A stretch of 64,000 bases of DNA from Streptomyces sp. SID8352. Its GTDB lineage: Bacteria; Actinomycetota; Actinomycetes; Streptomycetales; Streptomycetaceae. Shown piece after piece: positions 7,875 through 16,958 of the stretch; the stretch's first letter is position 1; every line of letters starts with the position of its first letter. The position numbers and the translations under genes are program-made. Below the pieces are notes generated by a model. It was not told the DNA's origin, did no database searches, and saw only the letters and a program-made list of their open reading frames with translations. The stretch covers positions 62,001 through 126,000 of the forward strand of contig NZ_WWGX01000071.1 in NCBI RefSeq assembly GCF_009862265.1, read 5' to 3'.

Positions 7875-9125
7875 TCAGGCCCCCGGGGTGCCGCCCCGGC
7901 GCAGGACGAGCGCCGAGTTGCCGCCCATCAGGCCCCGGCCGAGGACCAGCGCGGTGCGCGGCCGGGCGGCCCGGGCCCGGCCGGTCACCAGGTCGAGGTC
8001 GTGGTGGACCTCGTGGACGTTCGGGGTGGGCGGGATCAGCCCGTGCTCCATCGAGAGCACCGCCGCCGCGACGTCCAGCACCGGCGCCGCGCAGTACGCC
8101 CGGCCGGTCCCGGTCTTCGGCGCCGTCACCGGCACCCGGCGGGCGTGCGGGCCCAGCGCGTCGGCGAGGGCGAGGGCCTCGGCCCGGTCGGCCTCCGGCA
8201 CCCCGAGGGCGTCGGCGAAGACCACGTCGACCTCCTCGGGCCGGCACTCCGCCTCCGCCAGCGCCCCCCGTACCGCGCGGGCCAGCCCCTCCCGGGACTC
8301 CGCCCACCGGGACGCGCCGGTGAACGTCGCCGCGTGCCCCGCCACCGTCGCCCGGACGTCGGCGCCCCGCCGCCGGGCCGCCCGCTCCTCCTCCACCAGC
8401 AGCACCGCACCGCCCTCGGCGGGGGCGAAACCGCACGCCGCGTCCGTGAACGGGCGGTAGGCGCGGTCGGGTTCGGACTCCCGGCTCAGCTCCGGGTAGC
8501 CGAGCTGGCAGACGATGGAGTACGGGGCGAGCGGCGCCTCCGTCGCCCCGCACACCACGGTGTCGGTGCCCCCGCGCACGGTCAGCGCCGCGTGCGCCAG
8601 CGCGTCCAGCCCGCCGGCCTCGTCGGCCGCGACCACCCCGCAGGGGCCCTTGAAGTCGTTGCGGATGGAGATCTGGCCCGTGCTGGCCGCGTAGAACCAG
8701 GCGATCGACTGGTACGGGCCCACGTACCGCGAGCCCTGGCCCCACAGGTTCTGCAGCTCCCGCTGGCCGAACTCGCCGCCGCCGGAACCGGCCGCCGTCA
8801 CCACCCCCACCGAGAACGGCGAGGCCACGTCCGCCCGTCCGAACCGGGCGTCGTCCAGGGCCAGTTCGGTCGCGGTGAGTGCGAAGTGCGTGAACCGGTC
8901 GGTCTGGACGAGGTAGCGCTCCTCGACCGTCCCGGCCGGCTCGAAGCCGCGCACCTCGCCCGCCACCCGCAGCGGCAGGTCCCCGCAGCCCTCCCGGGTC
9001 ACCGGCCCGAGGCTGCTGGTGCCGTCCGACGTCGCCTTCCAGAACGCCTCCACGCCGATGCCGTGCGGGGACACCACACCGAGGCCGGTGATGACGGCGT
9101 TCCGCCGCCGCTGCCGTCCGCTCAT
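7875..9125 (-). CDS. whiE-IV: Ketosynthase beta / chain length factor (WhiE ORF IV)
   Basis: 416 residues with a thiolase fold. It pairs with KS-alpha and sets polyketide chain length. It begins RRNAVITGLGVVSPHGIGVE and retains family blocks such as GGGEFGQRELQNLWGQG and the C-terminal GGNSALVLR. At the position of the KS-alpha active Cys it reads VVAADEAGGLDAL, so Glu stands where most chain length factors have Gln. The ATG at 9125 overlaps the KS-alpha stop by 4 bp (ATGA), implying translational coupling and 1:1 production of the heterodimer. Confidence 0.95.
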   Translation of the reverse strand: MSGRQRRRNAVITGLGVVSPHGIGVEAFWKATSDGTSSLGPVTREGCGDLPLRVAGEVRGFEPAGTVEERYLVQTDRFTHFALTATELALDDARFGRADVASPFSVGVVTAAGSGGGEFGQRELQNLWGQGSRYVGPYQSIAWFYAASTGQISIRNDFKGPCGVVAADEAGGLDALAHAALTVRGGTDTVVCGATEAPLAPYSIVCQLGYPELSRESEPDRAYRPFTDAACGFAPAEGGAVLLVEEERAARRRGADVRATVAGHAATFTGASRWAESREGLARAVRGALAEAECRPEEVDVVFADALGVPEADRAEALALADALGPHARRVPVTAPKTGTGRAYCAAPVLDVAAAVLSMEHGLIPPTPNVHEVHHDLDLVTGRARAARPRTALVLGRGLMGGNSALVLRRGGTPGA

Positions 9126-10390
9126 CGCAGCCCTCCTTCGCCGCCGAGGACGACCGCCGACTGGAAGCCGCCGAAACCGCTGCCCACCGACAGCACCTGC
9201 CGCAGCGTCCGCTCCCGCGCCTCGCGCGGCACGTAGTCGAGGTCGCACTCGGGGTCGGGGGTGGTGTAGTTCGCCGTCGGCGGCACCACCTGGTGGTGCA
9301 GCGCCAGGACGCAGGCGGCCAGCTCGATGGAGCCGATGGCCCCCAGCGAGTGGCCCACCATCGACTTGATGGAACTCATCGGGGTCGCGTACGCGTGCTC
9401 GCCCAGGGACCGCTTGACGGCCGCGGTCTCGTGCCGGTCGTTCTGCAGCGTGCCCGAGCCGTGCGCGTTGACGTAGTCGACGGCGGTGCCGTCCAGCCCG
9501 GCCATGTCCAGGGCGGAGTCGATGGCCCGCGACATCTCCAGGCCCTCCTTGGTGAGCCCGGTCATGTGGTAGGCGTTGCCGAAGGTGGCGTAGCCGGTGA
9601 TCTCGCAGTACACGTCGGCGCCTCGGGCCCGCGCGTGCGCCAGGTCCTCCAGGACCAGCACCGCCGCGCCCTCGCCCATCACGAAGCCGTTGCGGTCGGC
9701 GTCGAACGGCCGGGAGGCGTGCTCCGGGTCGTCGTTGTTCGGCGAGGTGGCCTTGATGGCGTCGAAGCACGCCATGGTGATCGGGGCGATCGGCGAGTCC
9801 GAGGCGCCCGCCAGGCAGACGTCGGCACGCCCCTCCACGATCGTGTGGTAGGCGTACCCCACCGCGTCCAGCCCGGAGGTGCACCCGGTGGACACCGTCC
9901 GCACCGGTCCCCGCACCCCGGCCCGCTCGGCCACCGCCGAGGACAGCGTGGCCGGGGTGAAGGCCCGCTCCAGATGCGGCTCGGCCCGCCCGGCGTCGAC
10001 GTCCCAGCGCGAGCCCCGCTCGCTGACCAGCACGTAGTCGTGCTCCAGCCGGGTGGTGCCGCCGACCGCGGTGCCCAGCACCGCACCGGCCCGCCAGGGG
10101 TCCTCCCGCGCCATGTCGAGCCCCGCGTCGCGGATCGCCTCGTCGGCGGCGACCAGCCCGAACTGCACATAGCGGTCGCTGCGCTGGACGGTCGCGAGGT
10201 CCAGGCCGTGCTGCGCGGGGTCGAAGTCGCACTCGGCGGCGATCCGCGACCGCAGCCCCTCCGGGTCGAAGAGGGTGATGCCGCGCGTCGCCGTCCGTCC
10301 GGCCGCCAGCATGTCCCAGAACGCCCGCGCGCCGATGCCGCCGGGCGCGACCACGCCTATGCCGGTGACGGCCACCCGACGCCGGGTCAT
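9122..10390 (-). CDS. whiE-III: Ketosynthase alpha of the spore pigment PKS (WhiE ORF III)
   Basis: 422 residues. This is the condensing enzyme of the minimal type II PKS. The nucleophile is in RTVSTGCTSGLDAVG near residue 173; the catalytic His regions VNAHGSGTLQNDRHE and KSMVGHSLGAIGSIE are present, as is the C-terminal GSGFGGFQSAVV. The start ATG at 10390 overlaps the stop of the upstream cupin gene by 4 bp. With the chain length factor and ACP it forms the complete minimal PKS, expected to work in maturing spores. Confidence 0.97.
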   Translation of the reverse strand: MTRRRVAVTGIGVVAPGGIGARAFWDMLAAGRTATRGITLFDPEGLRSRIAAECDFDPAQHGLDLATVQRSDRYVQFGLVAADEAIRDAGLDMAREDPWRAGAVLGTAVGGTTRLEHDYVLVSERGSRWDVDAGRAEPHLERAFTPATLSSAVAERAGVRGPVRTVSTGCTSGLDAVGYAYHTIVEGRADVCLAGASDSPIAPITMACFDAIKATSPNNDDPEHASRPFDADRNGFVMGEGAAVLVLEDLAHARARGADVYCEITGYATFGNAYHMTGLTKEGLEMSRAIDSALDMAGLDGTAVDYVNAHGSGTLQNDRHETAAVKRSLGEHAYATPMSSIKSMVGHSLGAIGSIELAACVLALHHQVVPPTANYTTPDPECDLDYVPREARERTLRQVLSVGSGFGGFQSAVVLGGEGGLR

Positions 10391-10854
10391 GACAACGCCT
10401 CGGCGGCGGTGGGCCGCCCGTGCCCGGCGCACCCCGCGTGGTCCGCGCCGGGCAGGGGGTTGCCGGCCGCGTCCTCCGTGTCGACGTGGCCCAGTTCCGG
10501 GCGGGGCGCGAGCGGCCCCAGGTGGAACACGATCCGGGCCTCCGTGTCACCGGTGTTGCGGAAGCGGTGGCGCACGTCCTGCGGGATGAGCACGCCCTGC
10601 CCGGTCGCGAGCGGGTGCGGCACACCGTCCAGGTCGACCTCCAGGGCGCCGTCGGTGACGTACACGAACTCCTCGGAGTACGGGTGGTAGTGCTCGGCGA
10701 TCCGCTCGCCGGGCGGCACCGTGGCCACGCCCATGAAGCCGCTGGTCGACCCGGCGGTCGTGGGGGTGAGGAGGGCGCGGAGGTCACCGCCGCGACGGCG
10801 GTTGGGGGCGATGTCGGCGAGGGAGACGATGCGTGCCTGCTGCTGGTCTGACAT
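10387..10854 (-). CDS. whiE-II: Cupin-domain protein (WhiE ORF II)
   Basis: 155 residues with a single cupin barrel. The metal-binding signature is visible as EHYHPYSEEFVYVTDG near residue 55 and HRFRNTG near residue 100. Homologues are found in spore pigment clusters (whiE ORF II, curC) and are thought to assist a tailoring or cyclisation step; the precise reaction is not established. The start ATG at 10854 follows GGAGTGACCGAC. A Gly/Ala/His-rich tail of about 25 residues ends in the overlap with KS-alpha. Confidence 0.9.
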   Translation of the reverse strand: MSDQQQARIVSLADIAPNRRRGGDLRALLTPTTAGSTSGFMGVATVPPGERIAEHYHPYSEEFVYVTDGALEVDLDGVPHPLATGQGVLIPQDVRHRFRNTGDTEARIVFHLGPLAPRPELGHVDTEDAAGNPLPGADHAGCAGHGRPTAAEALS

Positions 10855-11052
10855 GTCGGTCACTCCGGGGTGGGCGGAAGGCTGGGGGAGGGGCACCGCG
10901 GTGTCCGGCACCCGCCTCGGCGGGACCGCCGGACACGGCGGTGGGTCGGGGTGGCGGACCGGGGCCGCCGGGTCGGGGCCGCGGGACCGGTGGGACGGGC
11001 CGCGGGCGACGGGCCGGTGGGGGAGGGGCGCGGACGGGGCGGACCCCGGCCG

Positions 11053-12300
11053 TCAGGTCTCGGAGGCGCGCCGGTCGGTCAGCGGCCTCATCCGCGCGTA
11101 CGCGAGCAGCCGGGCCTGCGTCTCCGGGTCGGTCAGCGGACCGTCCGCCCCGGCGGCGTCGGTGTCCAGCAGCCGCCGGGCCCCGTCGGCCGCCCGCCCG
11201 TACAGCCCGAGGACCCGGCCCGGGGCGTCCGCCGGGTCACCGGCCACGTCGACCAGGCGCACGACGAGGTCCTCCCGGTGGAAGACGGTGGCGGCGCGCA
11301 CCGGGCCGCCCGGCTCCCGTACGGCGGCCTCGTCCTGCCGGGCCAGCAGCCGCGCCAGTTCGGGACCGGCGCCGGGGCGCACCGGGTAGAGGAGCCCGCA
11401 GCGCGTCGTGGCGGCGGTGTCCGACGCCGATCCGGTGGCCGCCCCCGGCGTCCTGCCCGTCCCGGCCGGGGCCGTCATGTGGTGCACGGCGGGCATCGCG
11501 GCCCGGGTGAAGAACGCGCGGGCGGACCGCGGGTCGTCCAGGTCCCGGTCCTCCTCCAGATGCGGGTTGAGCGCCTCCTCGACGGCCCGTACGCCGGGCT
11601 GCCGGGCGACGTGCCGCAGCGCGGTCTGGAGGTCGCCGCGCACCTCCACGGCCCGCACGATCCGGTTGCCGTGCAGGAACAGCGAGGTCCGCAGCAGCCG
11701 GGTGGTGCCGTCGACCTCGGCCGCGGGCGACACATAGGTCGACAGCAGCTCCGCGGCCTCCGCCTCGCTTCCGGGCCGCACCGTGAAGGTCAGCGCGTGC
11801 CGCACGACGTCCCCGCCGATCCGGGGGGCGCCGAGCAGCGGGCCGTCGGCAGGGGCGGCGCCGCCCTCCGGGAGGGTCTCCCGCAGGACGCTGTAGCGCA
11901 GCGAACGCGTGTCGCGGACGCAGTCCTGCAGCGGCTCGACGGTCGCCAGGTGTTCGTCGCTGTTGACCCACGCGAGGAAGGGCCCGGCGCTCTCCCACTC
12001 GCTGGTCAGCAGCCACTGCGTGGGGTTCTCCAGGGACTGGCAGAGCTGGTCGCTCACATGCCCCGGCACCGCCGCCACCCGGTCGCGGATGCGTTCGTAG
12101 GCGTTCAGGAACTCCCGCTGCATGCCGTCGTGGATGTCCAGCATCAGCACGACCCGCACGCGGGCTCCGTCGAACGCGGATATCGAGACGCCGCCCTCCT
12201 CGGCGGCTCCGGCGGCCGTCGTCGCGGCGGCGGCCGGGGCGTCCAGGGACGCGGCATCGGTCGATTCGGCGTCCGTCGGTACGACGGGAGAGACCGTCAT
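11053..12300 (-). CDS. whiE-I: SchA/CurD-domain protein (WhiE ORF I)
   Basis: 415 residues. An Ala-rich N-terminus of about 45 residues is followed by antibiotic-monooxygenase-like dimeric alpha/beta-barrel segments (VRVVLMLDIHDGMQREFLNAYER) and repeated SchA/CurD-type segments. The combination is diagnostic of ORF I of whiE-like clusters, and its biochemical role is unclear. ATG at 12300 is preferred over GTG at 12309 because GAGG stands at proper spacing only for the former. It opens the seven-gene operon; 198 bp separate it from the cupin gene. Confidence 0.88.
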   Translation of the reverse strand: MTVSPVVPTDAESTDAASLDAPAAAATTAAGAAEEGGVSISAFDGARVRVVLMLDIHDGMQREFLNAYERIRDRVAAVPGHVSDQLCQSLENPTQWLLTSEWESAGPFLAWVNSDEHLATVEPLQDCVRDTRSLRYSVLRETLPEGGAAPADGPLLGAPRIGGDVVRHALTFTVRPGSEAEAAELLSTYVSPAAEVDGTTRLLRTSLFLHGNRIVRAVEVRGDLQTALRHVARQPGVRAVEEALNPHLEEDRDLDDPRSARAFFTRAAMPAVHHMTAPAGTGRTPGAATGSASDTAATTRCGLLYPVRPGAGPELARLLARQDEAAVREPGGPVRAATVFHREDLVVRLVDVAGDPADAPGRVLGLYGRAADGARRLLDTDAAGADGPLTDPETQARLLAYARMRPLTDRRASET

Positions 12301-12670
12301 CCGGCCCACCTCTTCTCGGAAACGTCTTTCGGGTCTTCTTCGTGGCCTGGGTACGGAACAGGTGCCGCGGCGGGGAGCCGATGCTCCGGCCGGGCGGCCG
12401 CCCGGCCGTCCGCCGGGACGTGCCGCGGGCGCGCCCGCCGCGGCGGTGCGGGGACCGTGCCGGCGCCGGACGCGTCACGCCGTTGTGACGAGGGGTGCCG
12501 GTCGCACAAGGACGATCGTGTGCCGTGCCCGCGGGGACCGCGAACCAGACGGGTTAAGCGGGTGAAGCCTGGGCCGCGGGCGGCCCGGCGGGGCATGGAT
12601 GAAGGCCCAGGTCCCGACGTGTCCGGGACCCGACGTCAGACATCAGCCGCGCCGCAACGGAGGACGAGCA
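12301..12670. promoter_or_regulatory. Divergent promoter region of the spore pigment cluster
   Basis: 370 bp separate ORF I (minus) and ORF VIII (plus). In S. coelicolor two divergent promoters lie here, with whiEP2 toward ORF VIII depending on the sporulation sigma factor SigF (known from the literature). Here a GGGTTA at 12549-12554 and a GGGTGA at 12558-12563 resemble the -10 of SigB/SigF-type promoters, but I see no convincing matched -35. The region also holds GC-rich inverted arms near 12365-12440. Confidence 0.55.
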
Positions 12671-14374
12671 ATGAAGGAAAGAGCCGATCGATCCGCGCCC
12701 CGGTCCGACCCCGGGGCGGCGTCCGAGCCCGGCCCCGGGCCCGGCAGTCTGCGGGTGCCGGTGCTGATCGTCGGGGGGTCCCTGGTCGGACTGTCGGCCT
12801 CGGTGTTCCTGGGCCGGCTCGGCGTCCGGCACACCCTCGTGGAACGCCACACCGGCACCTCCCGCCACCCCCGGGGGCGCGGCAACAACGTCCGCACGAT
12901 GGAGCTGTTCCGCGTCTCCGGCACCGAACCGGACATCCGGCGGGCCGCCGCCACCCTCGCCGGCAACCACGGCATCCTGCAGACGCCCACGCTCGTCGGC
13001 GACGCCGGGGAGTGGCTGTTCAAGGACATCGACCCGGGCAACGGACTGGCCCGCTTCAGCCCCAGCTCCTGGTGCCTGTGCAGCCAGAACGACCTGGAGC
13101 CCCAACTGCTCCGGCACGCCCGCGACCTCGGCGGCGACCTGCGCTTCGGCACCGAACTGCTGTCCTTCGAGCCGGCCGCCGACGGGGTGACCGCCGTCCT
13201 CAAGAGCCGGGAGACCGGCGAGCACACCACCGTCCGCGCGGACTATCTGATCGCCGCCGACGGCCCCCGCAGTCCCGTCCGCGAGCAGCTCGGCATCGGC
13301 CAGAGCGGCCCCGGCGACCTCTTCCACAACATCAGCGTCACCTTCCGCTCCCGCCGCCTCGCGGACGTGGTCGGCGACCGCCGCTTCATCGTCTGCTACC
13401 TGACCGACCCCGACGCCGACGGCGCCCTGCTGCCCGTCGACAACCGCGAGAACTGGGTCTTCCACGCCCCCTGGCACCCCGAACGGGGCGAGACCCTGGA
13501 GGACTTCACCGACGAGCGGTGCGCCGCCCACATCCGCCGCGCGGCCGGCGACCCGGACCTCGACATCGAGATCACCGGCCGGGCTCCCTGGCACGCCGCC
13601 CAGCGCGTCGCCCGCGGCTACCGGGCGGGCCGCGTCCTGCTCGCCGGGGACTCGGCGCACGAGATGTCCCCCACCGGCGCGTTCGGCTCCAACACCGGCA
13701 TCCAGGACGCGCACAACCTCGCCTGGAAGCTGGCCGCGGTCATCGGCGGCTGGGCGGGCGACGGCCTCCTCGACACCTACGACGCGGAACGCCGCCCGGT
13801 CGCCGAGGCCACCAGCGCCCGCGCCGCCGCCCGTTCGACCGAGCACAGCCACCCCGGCTTCGCCCCGCCGCCCACCCCGGGAGGCGGCCCCGGCCCCCAG
13901 CGCGGCATCCTCAACGTCGCCCTCGGCTACCGCTACCCCCGGGGCGCGGTCGTCGGCGCCGACCCGGCCACGCCGGTGGTCCCCGAGGGCCTCGACCTCA
14001 CCGGAGCCCCCGGCAGCCGGGCCCCCCACCTCTGGCTGCTCCGGGGCGGGGAGCGGATCTCCACGCTCGACCTCTACGAGGACGCCCCGGTCCTGCTCAG
14101 CGACGCCGCCGAGGGCACCGGATGGCACGAGGCCGCGCTCCGCCTGGCCGACGACACCGGCATCCCCCTGCGCTCCCACCGCCTCGGCGACGGCCCCGGC
14201 GCGGACCTCGCCGTCGAGGACGGCGCGGACTGGGCGAGGCCGCACGGCGTCACCCGCGGCGGGGCGGTCCTGGTCCGTCCCGACGGCTTCGTCGCCTGGC
14301 GCTCCCCGGGCCCGGCCACCGACCCGGGCCCCCTCCTGCGCCGGACCCTGACGGCGGTGCTGTCCCTCACCTGA
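12671..14374 (+). CDS. whiE-VIII: FAD-dependent polyketide hydroxylase (WhiE ORF VIII)
   Basis: 567 residues of the aromatic polyketide hydroxylase type (p-hydroxybenzoate hydroxylase fold). The dinucleotide motif is VLIVGGSLVGLSASVFLGRLG near residue 35, and FAD contact is made by RVLLAGDSAHEMSPTGAFG near residue 325, followed by GIQDAHNLAWKLA. The C-terminal ~150 residues form the thioredoxin-like domain usual in this group. It would hydroxylate the pigment aglycone. ATG at 12671 follows GGAGGACGAGCA; an upstream in-frame ATG at 12599 lacks a site. It is divergent from the main operon, as in other whiE clusters. Confidence 0.95.
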   Translation: MKERADRSAPRSDPGAASEPGPGPGSLRVPVLIVGGSLVGLSASVFLGRLGVRHTLVERHTGTSRHPRGRGNNVRTMELFRVSGTEPDIRRAAATLAGNHGILQTPTLVGDAGEWLFKDIDPGNGLARFSPSSWCLCSQNDLEPQLLRHARDLGGDLRFGTELLSFEPAADGVTAVLKSRETGEHTTVRADYLIAADGPRSPVREQLGIGQSGPGDLFHNISVTFRSRRLADVVGDRRFIVCYLTDPDADGALLPVDNRENWVFHAPWHPERGETLEDFTDERCAAHIRRAAGDPDLDIEITGRAPWHAAQRVARGYRAGRVLLAGDSAHEMSPTGAFGSNTGIQDAHNLAWKLAAVIGGWAGDGLLDTYDAERRPVAEATSARAAARSTEHSHPGFAPPPTPGGGPGPQRGILNVALGYRYPRGAVVGADPATPVVPEGLDLTGAPGSRAPHLWLLRGGERISTLDLYEDAPVLLSDAAEGTGWHEAALRLADDTGIPLRSHRLGDGPGADLAVEDGADWARPHGVTRGGAVLVRPDGFVAWRSPGPATDPGPLLRRTLTAVLSLT

Positions 14375-14584
14375 CCCCCGGCCGGGGACACACCACCCCC
14401 CACCGGAGACACCCGCACCCCCGGGCTCCACGCGGCTCCACGCGGGCTCGGGGGATGCGGGCCGGGGCGCCGGTGGCTCGGGGCGACGGACCCGTCCGTC
14501 CGCACCCGGACCGAGCGGAGGCCGTGCACCCGACCGGCCGTACCCAACGGACCGCCACCCGCCGGAGCGGCCGATCCTGACTCC

Positions 14585-14836
14585 ATGAGCCCAGACCGAT
14601 CGTCCCCGCAGTCGTCCGGCACCCGAAGGGGGCGCGGCTCCCCGCTCACCCCGTCCCGCATTGCCACCCTGGTGGTGGCCGCGCTCGCCGTCGTGCTCAT
14701 CGTGCAGAACACCAGGGAGGTCAGGATCCGGCTGCTGGTACCGGTGGTGACAATGCCGCTGTACCTGGCGCTGCTCATCATGTTCATCCTCGGCGGCCTC
14801 TGCGGTGCCCTCCTGTGGCGCGGCAGGGGCAGGTGA
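14585..14836 (+). CDS. LapA-domain (DUF1049) small membrane protein
   Basis: 83 residues. A basic N-terminus is followed by two hydrophobic helices (IATLVVAALAVVLIVQNT and LALLIMFILGGLCGALLW) and a basic end. The spacing and the VQNT...VRIRLL pattern match the LapA/DUF1049 family of inner membrane proteins. The start ATG at 14585 has no clear ribosome binding site, so translation may be leaderless or weak. No operon partner is visible. Confidence 0.8.
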   Translation: MSPDRSSPQSSGTRRGRGSPLTPSRIATLVVAALAVVLIVQNTREVRIRLLVPVVTMPLYLALLIMFILGGLCGALLWRGRGR

Positions 14837-14962
14837 GTCGGCGGCCGGGATCAGCACCGTGGACGCCCGTCCCGACGGCCGGACGCCCGCGGCGGCGTGC
14901 CGGGAGCCGGACGTGGAGCCCGGTTCCCGGCACGCCGCCGAGACGTTCGCGGACCGCCCTGT

Positions 14963-15092
14963 TCAGTCTGCGAAGACCGAACGCAGCTTGGCCTCCTGCT
15001 CAGTTCGGATCTACTTGACCGATTCGATGAAGTCGTCGCCGATCCCGACACCGGCCAGCCGCATGTCGCGAGATCCCTCACCGCCCGTCCGG
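14963..15092 (-). pseudogene. Decayed C-terminal fragment of a DUF1269-like membrane protein gene
   Basis: One minus-strand frame reads MRLAGVGIGDDFIESVK, a stop at 15011-15013, then IRTEQEAKLRSVFAD and a second stop at 14963-14965. Both halves look like the end of DUF1269 proteins (…GI-DDFI… and …RTSLS-EQEAKLR…), but about 30 codons that should separate them are gone. This suggests an internal deletion plus loss of the N-terminal part. The match is from memory of the family and is not searched. Confidence 0.4.
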
Positions 15093-15419
15093 TCACAGGT
15101 GCGGCGTGACCAGCTCCACGACGTTGTCCCTGGAAGCCGGCCCGATCCTCGTGGCCGCTATGCTCCCGCCCTTGAACAGGTGCAGGGTCGGGATGGCCGT
15201 GACGCCGTACCGCGGCGGCGTCTGCGGGCTCCCGTCGATGTCCAGCCGGGCAACGGTCAGACGGCCCGCGTAGGCGGCGGCGACGTCCGTCAGCACCGGG
15301 TCCAGGGCGCGGCACACGCTGCTCCACTCGGCGCGGAAGACGGCGAGCACCGGCCCGGCGGCCGTGGCCACCCTCGCCTCGAAGTCCGCATCGGTCACGT
15401 CGACGACGGTCGCGGTCAC
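15093..15419 (-). CDS. Thioredoxin-fold protein lacking the first active-site cysteine
   Basis: 108 residues with the complete thioredoxin fold: VTDADFEARV at the start, LAVFRAEWSSVCRALDPVL at the active site, VARLDIDGSP, the cis-Pro segment GVTAIPTLHLFKGG and the final helix. Normal thioredoxins have WCGPC. Here the site is WSSVC (near residues 30-34), so the nucleophilic Cys is Ser and only the second Cys remains. Dithiol reductase activity is therefore unlikely; it may act as a binding or chaperone protein, or as a monothiol enzyme. The GTG start at 15419 has AGAGGA upstream. It directly precedes the DUF1269-like relic. Confidence 0.85.
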   Translation of the reverse strand: MTATVVDVTDADFEARVATAAGPVLAVFRAEWSSVCRALDPVLTDVAAAYAGRLTVARLDIDGSPQTPPRYGVTAIPTLHLFKGGSIAATRIGPASRDNVVELVTPHL

Positions 15420-16958
15420 TGGTGATCCTCTCGTTTCGCACGGCACGCACCGAACGTAGCCAGGCAGGTGCAATGCGTCACGATCGATTCCCGCCCCGCA
15501 AAGGTTGGCCGAACGGCCCCCCTTGCGGAACGCGATCGTGCGACGAGGGACGCCGGGCGGCCCCGGGGCGCACGCGCGGCGGACAGGGAGGTGATTTTCT
15601 TCGTGAGCACAATGGGGGAGACTGTCCGGAGAGTGCTCATATGAGCGCAAGCCTCTGCCAATCCGAGCGGCACCTGACGCGGAATCCTGAAACGACCGGG
15701 CCCAGGACCCCGGATCACCCAGGGCGCCGAACACGATGCGACGAATCGCGTCCGCCCAGGCCCCGGAACATCGACGAACCCCACCACACCTGCCCGTACG
15801 GCATGGAGGCAACGGCCCGCGCCTCCTCCAGGAGGCCACCAGTCCCGAACAGCTCGGCAGATAGGCGTAGTCAAAGCCAGCGCCCGCCCAACCCGCCTTT
15901 CCTGGACGGCGCAACGCAGCCGTCGAACGCCAACCGGGCGACCGTCAGGCGTGGTTCGTCACCCATCGGCCCCTTCCTTCGAGTGCTCCTCGTCGACGGA
16001 CCGCGTCGAACCCCGAATGCGCCCGGCGCCCACCCGCTGGCTTGGGGGACCGCTGACGGGAGTGGGGAAGGCGTGGGGCGATTCAGGGATTCGGAGCCGC
16101 GATCGGCGTCCGGAGCAAGCTCGTTGGCGCGCGGGCGCGCCTGCGTCGACTGGGTCTCGGGCGTCGAATCCGGCGAGGGGCGGATCAGGGCGTCGGGCGC
16201 CGGCAAGGGAGTGGTGCACGGTGGAGCTGGACCTCAACGGCGACGACGGGCCGACGGGCAGACGCGACCGTCCCTGCGGGTAGGGGGAGACTTCTGCGAG
16301 CGCCTGGTCGCCCTCGGCCTGTCCCTGCTGCCTGAGCGCGCCGGCCTCTCCGGGCCGTTGGAGGACGAACGTGAGCGCGCGGCACCTGGATGACCGGCTG
16401 TCGGGCCTTGGCGAGAGAGGGCCTGCTCTCCCTGGTCCGGGGTGAGGCGGCCACCGACGCGCGTCGGTGGAGCAGGAGGTTTCCCGTTCCGAAGGTGAGG
16501 GCGAAGGAGTCCTCGGCGACAGGGAGGCGGTGCGTACTCCGATGCGCGGTTCTCCACGGGCGGTTTCCGCCAGGTGAGGGTGTGCACGGCCGAGGTCCGG
16601 TCGGGCGGCTGACGGCGGCCGATCACGCCTTGGCGCAGGAGCGCCGGGGTGCCCCCGATCGTCACCTCCTCGACGAAGGAGTGATCGCGTTCGTGCCCGG
16701 CTTGAACGCGTCGCACAGGTATGCGGAAGACGTGCCGGTATCCCTGGGCAGGTAGAGGGTGCTGCATCGTGTTTTGGTGGTGGAAGGGCCGTGGTCGATG
16801 GTCGGGTCGAGCAGTGTGCGGGCCTCCCGGGGTGGTGAGGCGGAGGGTGATGGGCGCGACCTCCAATGGCGTACGTGAAAGCGTTGTCAAATAGTGATTG
16901 CCGTTCAGGTGGTGGTGTAGAGTGTGAACTGTCCACCCCGAGGAGGTGTGCCCCTGCC
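15420..16958. other. 1.5-kb region of apparently degenerate DNA at the left edge of the island
   Basis: No intact gene is supported. Traces of former coding sequence on the minus strand are plausible. One frame ends ...DAFKPGTNAITPSSRR at a TGA that overlaps a GTG near 16671 (GTGA). From there an open frame with high third-position GC gives GGTPALLRQGVIGRRQPP and LTWRKPPVENRASEY, after which good coding bias seems to jump to another frame (PVAEDSFALTFGTGNLLLHR). A 12-bp palindrome GCTCATATGAGC lies at 15635-15646. The last ~100 bp (16860-16958) are less GC-rich and should hold the promoter of the downstream methyltransferase gene. Confidence 0.45.

Noticed and set aside
12554..14857. A 767-codon minus-strand frame opposite the FAD hydroxylase gene
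   Set aside because: It is the mirror of a strongly coding plus-strand frame, has no domain and is made of Val/Gly/Glu/Ala runs. The same holds for long frames opposite hsdR, rho, atpA and atpD.
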